DNA of 64,000 bases, from the NCBI RefSeq assembly GCF_910592395.1, contig NC_088312.1:4402001-4466000 (forward strand), read 5' to 3'. The stretch comes from Lineus longissimus (lineage: Eukaryota; Nemertea; Pilidiophora; Heteronemertea; Lineidae). Each line of letters begins with the position of its first letter. Position 1 is the stretch's first letter. Under the pieces are notes generated by a model. That model was not told the origin of the DNA and did no database searches. It worked only from the letters and a program-made list of their open reading frames with translations. The position numbers were made by a program, and so were the translations under genes. Positions 13,751 to 64,000 of the stretch are shown in pieces.

Positions 13751-14093
13751 TTAAAGCGAACTGGAACCGCCAAGCCAGTTCGTATGACCTCGTTTTCATT
13801 TCCCGCGTATCGGGTGATCAGAACGAGGCATGAATGAAACATGGCGCCTAGCTGTCAATCATTCAGTGACGTCACTACTATGGAATTTACTACGAAAATT
13901 CATGAATGAAAGATTGCATGACTCACGTGATTCTCACATGATTCTCAATAATAACAAATTGAACTGCGCATGCTCGGGCACTGGGGGCGGAGCTACAAAT
14001 CTGAACTCGAATAGGAAGTTGGAAGTTTGACTTTCTCGGGCGGTGAAAGTCGAAAAGTTGAATAAATCGCTCGGCGGTTCCAGTTCGCTTTAA
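13751..14093. mobile_element. TTAA-flanked MITE, 343 bp
   Basis: The left end, TTAAAGCGAACTGGAACCGCC, is repeated inverted at the right end; the next base differs and the match then resumes briefly. TTAA at both ends fits a piggyBac-type target site, though the termini do not begin with CCC as in classic piggyBac. No transposase frame exists, so it is non-autonomous. The open frame at 13830-14030 lies inside and is not a gene. Confidence 0.8.
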
Positions 14094-14450
14094 CAAACTG
14101 CAGCAATAACTAAATTTCCTGGGGCAATGAAACTGATGATAATGTCACATGAAGCATCTATATAAACACCTTGACAGATTTAGAATAGTTTTCTGCACCA
14201 TAGATTAATAAATTACTACTATATATATACAATCTAGACGTGCCATTTTCAACACTCTATATAGCACATTCATTCATGAACAATTGTAAAATATATTTAT
14301 TTATAAAGAATACTCTTGTTTTAATTGCATGCTTTGTACAAATTTACAAGATCTTGGAAATGATCGAGGGGTTGATGACAGTGCTGATGCATCAGCCACA
14401 ACCTTTTGCACTCAACCAAAAATGCTTACATGTATCTGGGGCGTATCTAC

Positions 14451-14640
14451 TACAGTGGAACCTTGGTCGGCGACCACCCCGGGAATGTGACCACCCTCCT
14501 ATGACGGCCAAGAATCGCCGGTCCCGAATGGTTTCCTCTCTAATTACCATTACAAGGCCCCCGGTAACACGACCATCCCAGAACCCAGACCACCACCACG
14601 GGATTGGGCAGTCCCAATGACCAAATTCCCCACTCTAACC
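14451..14640. mobile_element. pogo/Tigger-like DNA transposon relic
   Basis: TA-CAGTGGAACCTTGGTCGGC followed by GACCACC repeats matches the terminal pattern of Tigger-type Tc1/mariner elements (CAGTGGAACCTCG...GACCACC). The opposite terminus is not found within 500 bp, so the copy is truncated. Confidence 0.55.
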
Positions 14641-16260
14641 CGACCAAAGGGCCTAATTGCCGTGAAAAGTACTGGGTTTCAAAAACAACCGAAATGGTTC
14701 CCTGTTCTGTGCTGTGACTTTTAGCTCTCCGAAGATAAATTTGTTATCAATATCGTCCTTGAATATCTTTAGCTTATGCGACATTTGATCCCATTCACTA
14801 AAGTTCAGATAGCACTGTTACCATAGGAGGTATAGTGGTGATAGACACTCAGCAATATTTTAGGGTGTGGCTTCATGCAGGCAGTTCTGCATCAGATTTA
14901 ACCCCTCAAATTATTCTTATCATGTTTTTAATAAATTAATAAATTACTATTTATACTAATATATACCTCTCTTTAAAACAACAAGAATACCCATTTCTGA
15001 GTATTCGATATTTACATTAAAAAATAAATTACCAAATTATTGTATCACGACAATATGACATACATTTTTTATACATGCAGTTCATTAAACATTTTGGTTA
15101 TGCCCTTTAAGCTATTACATGTAAGCTTACACTTTCAAAAGTTATTTCTGTTTGTATGCCTTTATAAAAAGTTAGCCATCTAAACAACAATTAATGTTTA
15201 GAGAGTGTTTTGAGAGAGTGGAAAAAAGGAAACATCAGTGGCGGTCACCTTCGATTCCCTGTCGGTCTCAGTATGAGAGATAGAGGGCGACTCTCTTCAA
15301 CAGTGCAGGTTATCTGCAACAAAAAATGCTCATTGCCGAAGGTATAGATTAGATAAGTACAAGAGACAAGAAAGTCACACAAGACAACTTCTACAAATAA
15401 CCAAGGTGTATGTCTACTGGCTCTGAGAACCTTTACAATAAGTTCTAAATGAATGCGTCTTGACACAGAATGAATGATAGCCAATTGTACCGGTCCCGCT
15501 ATGATTTCCAAAATTTTGCAAGACTTACTGAGATACCCAAGACAAGACAACTGAAGAAATTATATACAAAAGAATAGATAACAAAGAATTAGACCAATAT
15601 CTAATCAAAACAATCTAGATACCTGAGAAATAAGTTGTAAAATCTAAAAACTATGGGCCAGAAAAGAGATGCAACAAGTTAGTTGTGTCTGTAAAATTAA
15701 TAAACAGATCAGTTATATTTCATTAAAATAAGTTATTTTTGGTCAATCTGAGTACTTGACAGGCAGACTGGTACCGGTATCATGAAAGTTTTGTAACTAT
15801 GACAACAAATTTGGATAAGTATATAATATCACATAAACATCTTATATTCACATAACACACTACCAGAAACAATTGTTTCTGATACTACCCATATTATGTC
15901 CATCTGAATACAGCACATGATAAGGTCATGGAGGTACCATTAGCATGAGGGACCGTCTCTGAATAATCCTGAACTTGTGTATAAGGAACTGATTCCAAAT
16001 TGAAGAAGTGGTTGTCTCACCAAACTGTACAAGGCTTGAGCTAAAATGTAGGCCAGAACAATAGGCTGCAGCCAATGTTTTGGGCAAATGACAGCTCTAC
16101 CCGCTGGTGTTTAACGAAACTTGACTAGATGCACTGACATAACAAAACTGAGTTGAGGTCCATGGTCTGGCCTACATAAGTGGCAGAAGAATGTTTGCCT
16201 TTGCCTGCCGCACTGAGATTGCCCAGAATGATGTCAAAATGTATTTGAAAATTCAGTAAA
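14641..16260 (-). other. DAGLA: DAGLA 3' UTR / downstream region
   Basis: AT-rich, no coding evidence on either strand. One end of a dispersed repeat pair (see 25034) is at 15981-16052. Confidence 0.4.
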
Positions 16261-49593
<33,333 letters not shown>

Positions 49594-50945
49594 TTTGGAG
49601 CCAGCTTTTGTAACTGTCAACAATGTTACAGAATCTACTCAACACGAGCTACATCCTACAGGAAAGATGGGGAAAATCCGAGGAATTTCACATTATCCGT
49701 CTTCTCTCATGCTTAAGCAGCGGATTGCCAATTAGCAAGTTCAACTATCATTTGATAGATGGCAGTTGTGTATGGGCGACTATCGATCGCATTGATAAGT
49801 ATCGATAAGCAGCTGGCGGAGGTAACCGGCACGGTATTGGGCTAATGTCTGCGCCTGGCCCTATAAGTGATTTATGGATGTATTTAATGATGTTATCAAA
49901 GGAGAAAAGCAGGTTCTAACTTGTTAGATGGGCATATACTCAAAAAGTGATTTGTGGATTTCTTTAAATGATGTCCGTTATCAGAAGGATAACAACGGGT
50001 CATTAAACTTGAAAGGTGTCCCAACTGGTTGTCCTCATGAGGCTAATAAGGAAATGGCAGGTGATCGGTTCTAAAAGCCCTCTAAAACACGCGAGTACCC
50101 AGTATCGCGCCCCGGCGAGGTTTTTCTTTTACAGGCAGTTGGTACCATCGTGTACACCAATCAGCCAATCACAGCTCAGTAATTTCGCCTGACGTCATCA
50201 AGTAAGAAAAGCACGTGTTGTTAGAACAAGATCAGCGATGCACAAAAGGTGCGAGTTCGAATCTCGGCAGTCCCTAAACAATATATATCTATTTTTTTAG
50301 AGTACTTTTTCATTCTTAAATAAATACTGACCTACATGTCCATGGCTGCAGCCTCCTTTTCTTCAAGGAAGGATCTTTCTCAAACTCCCTTTGTGATGTA
50401 AACGCTAAATCAATACTCTAAGATCATTGTCATTTATTGAGAGGGATTCTGTTATTTTGGTATACACGACATGTATTGTATATTTCCAGTAATTCCAAAT
50501 CTAAAGTTCTTTTTTCTCATTGTTGCACTGAAGAAAATGAAGTGGAACTATTCTCGATAATAAGTCAATTCAGTCCTTATTTGTATTACTTTCTTGTTTT
50601 TTTTTTGAAAAATACTCCACCAGTAATAATCCTGTCCTGAGACCAACAATGGTTAAAGTTTCAGTCAAATCCGCTTACCACCTACTTATCACTTTTTGCA
50701 GATTTTGCGTGGTCTATTCGTGGACGGACACTTAAAATGACCACAAAGATATGTGTTTTTTACATCGCATGCAGTTTACTTGCAATTGATCCCCTAGCCA
50801 TTTGCAAGAGTTGCTATTAAAGGCAAGACTAATACGAACAAAATGATCTCTCTCTCATCTTCATACTTGCTACGATAACTGAGCTGCTTTGAGTTTTGTG
50901 AAAGGGCAAAATTATATATTCTATAGTTTCCTTATTATACTTGAT

Positions 50946-51562
50946 TACCTACCATAAAAATTTTATCAAAAACAAGTCACTTATAAGCGAGATATCACAC
51001 ATTTTAGATTTCCACTTTTGGCCCCCTGATGGCAAAGTTGAGAATCAGATCAAACTGAAATTCAGCACCAGAGGCTATGTGATATAGGGGGTTATATGTA
51101 CCAAGTTTCAAGTTCATAGCTTTAGTGGTTAAGAAACGTGCCATAGTTTACACTCTAACGGCCAATTTACGCCATATGACCTCTGTGACCTTGAAAAGTA
51201 GGTCAAATTAAAAACCCGTATTATATAAGATGTATATTTGCTATAAGTACCTACAACAAAAGTTTCATGGAAAACAAGTCACTAATAAGCGAGATATCAC
51301 ACTTTTTAGATATCGACATTTGGCCCCTGGTGGCCAAGTTGAGAATCAGATCGGACCGAAATTCAGTGTCAGAGGTCACCTGACCTAGGGGGTGCTGTGT
51401 ACAAAGTTTCAAGTTCATAGCCCTAGCGGTTAAGAAACGTGCCACTGTTTCTGAAACAGGATGCGACGGACGACGACGACGACAACGACGACGCCGCCGC
51501 CGCCACCGACGACGGACACAGCGCTATCGTATAGACTCCCCTTACGGTGAGCCAAAAAATCG
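50946..51562. repeat. Retroposon-like repeat, two copies plus GACGAC tail
   Basis: Two copies start at 50946 and 51248 (period 302). They share ACAAGTCACT.ATAAGCGAGATATCACAC, TTGGCCCC.TG.TGGC, AAGTTGAGAATCAGATC, AAGTTTCAAGTTCATAGC and GGTTAAGAAACGTGCCA. The second continues into a (GACGAC)n/(GCC)n tract (51462-51523) and ends GGTGAGCCAAAAAAT. I recall marine-invertebrate SINE/non-LTR tails with a similar GACGGACGAC run and terminal A-run; the classification is tentative. Confidence 0.6.
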
Positions 51563-52219
51563 ATACTTTTCATTGTATGATAATTCGTGCAGAAGTTCAT
51601 CGGGCAGTTCAAGCCCTATATCTAATCTTTTTTATACTTTTGTTTAATTTGAAAAGATAATGATAAATCAAGCCGTTGCTCCCGTTCTGAAGATCTGCAC
51701 AGGCGAGTTTGGGGAAATCGATTAACCGCTCCCGTATATGTAAGGATATGGCATAAGGAAGCGATTTCCGGAATTTGTCAAAGAAATGTACGCCGTACAT
51801 GCACATGTAACTCATACATGAATGTACGTACAGTGTCATCCGTCTGACGTCCAGCATGTATTTAACGCCAAACCGCTGTTTTACATGTAATGCCACATAT
51901 GAGATTGGTCTACCAAATTCATTTTTAACTTGACGTTATCTTCTTTCGACATTGATAACGTTAACATCAGGTCATTGACTCAGACATTATTGTTTTGAAC
52001 AACTTGGCCAAGGTAACCTAATAGATTGTGACGTCGGGCGCACAACGCAATGCCTATATCATGTAATATGCCAAGACGCCGACTTCAGGTGAAAAGACCA
52101 ATCTTATCGATATGAAATCAATACTTAATCAATAAACATCTGACCATTTGATGATCAAAAGATCCGTATCGTCCAGTTTAGTAGGTCAAGCACATCCGTC
52201 CCAGGTCCGTTCTCTGGCG

Positions 52220-52227
52220 TATATAAA
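52220..52227 (+). promoter_or_regulatory. TATA box of the mosaic protease gene
   Basis: TATATAAA lies 49 nt upstream of the ATG at 52269. A start site about 30 nt downstream would leave a 5' UTR of roughly 20 nt. A focused TATA promoter fits an inducible or tissue-restricted secreted protein. Confidence 0.6.
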
Positions 52228-52268
52228 CCGGATCTTTTGCGATTGCCGTTTTTAAACGAAATAGCAAA

Positions 52269-63865
<11,597 letters not shown>

Positions 63866-64000
63866 GTAAGAAATGACTGATGACGTGAGACTTTTGGGTG
63901 TACCAATACACAGGGCCGGGATGTCAAGCACTCCATCCGTGATCTACATGATAACAGAAGTTCCTACCATCGACACTCCATCCCAATGATTCTGCTTCTT
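63866..64000. other. Intron, window ends
   Basis: Begins with the GTAAGA donor of the last visible exon. The remaining exon or exons of the protease domain are not in the window. Confidence 0.8.

Larger units (their letters stand above)
49594..52268. other. Divergent spacer between DAGLA and the protease
   Basis: This should hold the DAGLA promoter and 5' UTR (minus strand, start codon at 49591-49593) and the protease promoter (plus strand). No coding exon recognised. A tRNA-like B-box, GAGTTCGAATCTC, lies near 50251 without a foldable tRNA. The retroposon-like pair is at 50946-51562. Confidence 0.5.

Noticed and set aside
13830-14030. 66-codon open frame
   Set aside because: Lies wholly inside the TTAA MITE and resembles no transposase.
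50130-50280. tRNA-like piece with a B-box (GAGTTCGAATCTC) and a distant A-box-like GGCAGTTGGTA
   Set aside because: A and B boxes are over 100 nt apart, no acceptor stem pairs with CAGTCCC, and the T stem has mismatches. At most a decayed tRNA-derived SINE.

Overview
The window is animal nuclear DNA. Long introns with GT-AG borders carry exons whose phases join cleanly, and the proteins are metazoan: MEAF6, PPP1R32, diacylglycerol lipase alpha, and an extracellular protease built from SRCR, C-type lectin, kringle, LDLa, PAN and trypsin domains. The AT-rich introns, the many short inverted-repeat transposons and the abundance of SRCR/kringle/PAN modules suggest a marine invertebrate, perhaps an invertebrate deuterostome such as amphioxus, a hemichordate or an echinoderm. 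A lophotrochozoan is not excluded. There are no operons, Shine-Dalgarno sites or other prokaryotic features, so I rebuilt genes by joining exons across splice sites by eye.

Layout. (1) 1-3050: MEAF6 on the minus strand, five coding exons, with a possible alternative 3' exon. (2) 3050-5870: intergenic, largely a CACTG-rich simple-sequence tract followed by a 1.6-kb inverted-repeat transposon. (3) 5875-11334: PPP1R32 (axonemal, PP1-binding) on the plus strand, ten coding exons, with a 37-bp minisatellite just downstream. (4) 13321-49593: DAGLA on the minus strand, sixteen coding exons giving about 1117 residues; its very long introns hold several non-autonomous transposons and diverged local duplications. 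(5) 49594-52268: gene-free spacer with a retroposon-like repeat pair. (6) 52269 to the window end: a secreted mosaic serine protease on the plus strand, 23 coding exons seen (22 well supported), about 1063 residues, 3' end outside the window.

How they relate. The four genes have unrelated jobs: histone acetyltransferase subunit, axoneme/PP1 scaffold, 2-arachidonoylglycerol synthesis, and extracellular proteolysis. MEAF6/PPP1R32 and DAGLA/protease are divergent pairs; PPP1R32 and DAGLA are convergent. PPP1R32 and DAGLA also lie close together in human 11q12.2, so this looks like old animal microsynteny. The most unusual item is the protease: one chain combines modules otherwise seen separately in plasminogen, enteropeptidase/corin, neurotrypsin and horseshoe-crab factor C, and nearly every domain is a symmetric phase 1-1 exon cassette.

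Limits: exon borders were set from splice consensus, phase and remembered homologues, not alignments; transposon family names are tentative.
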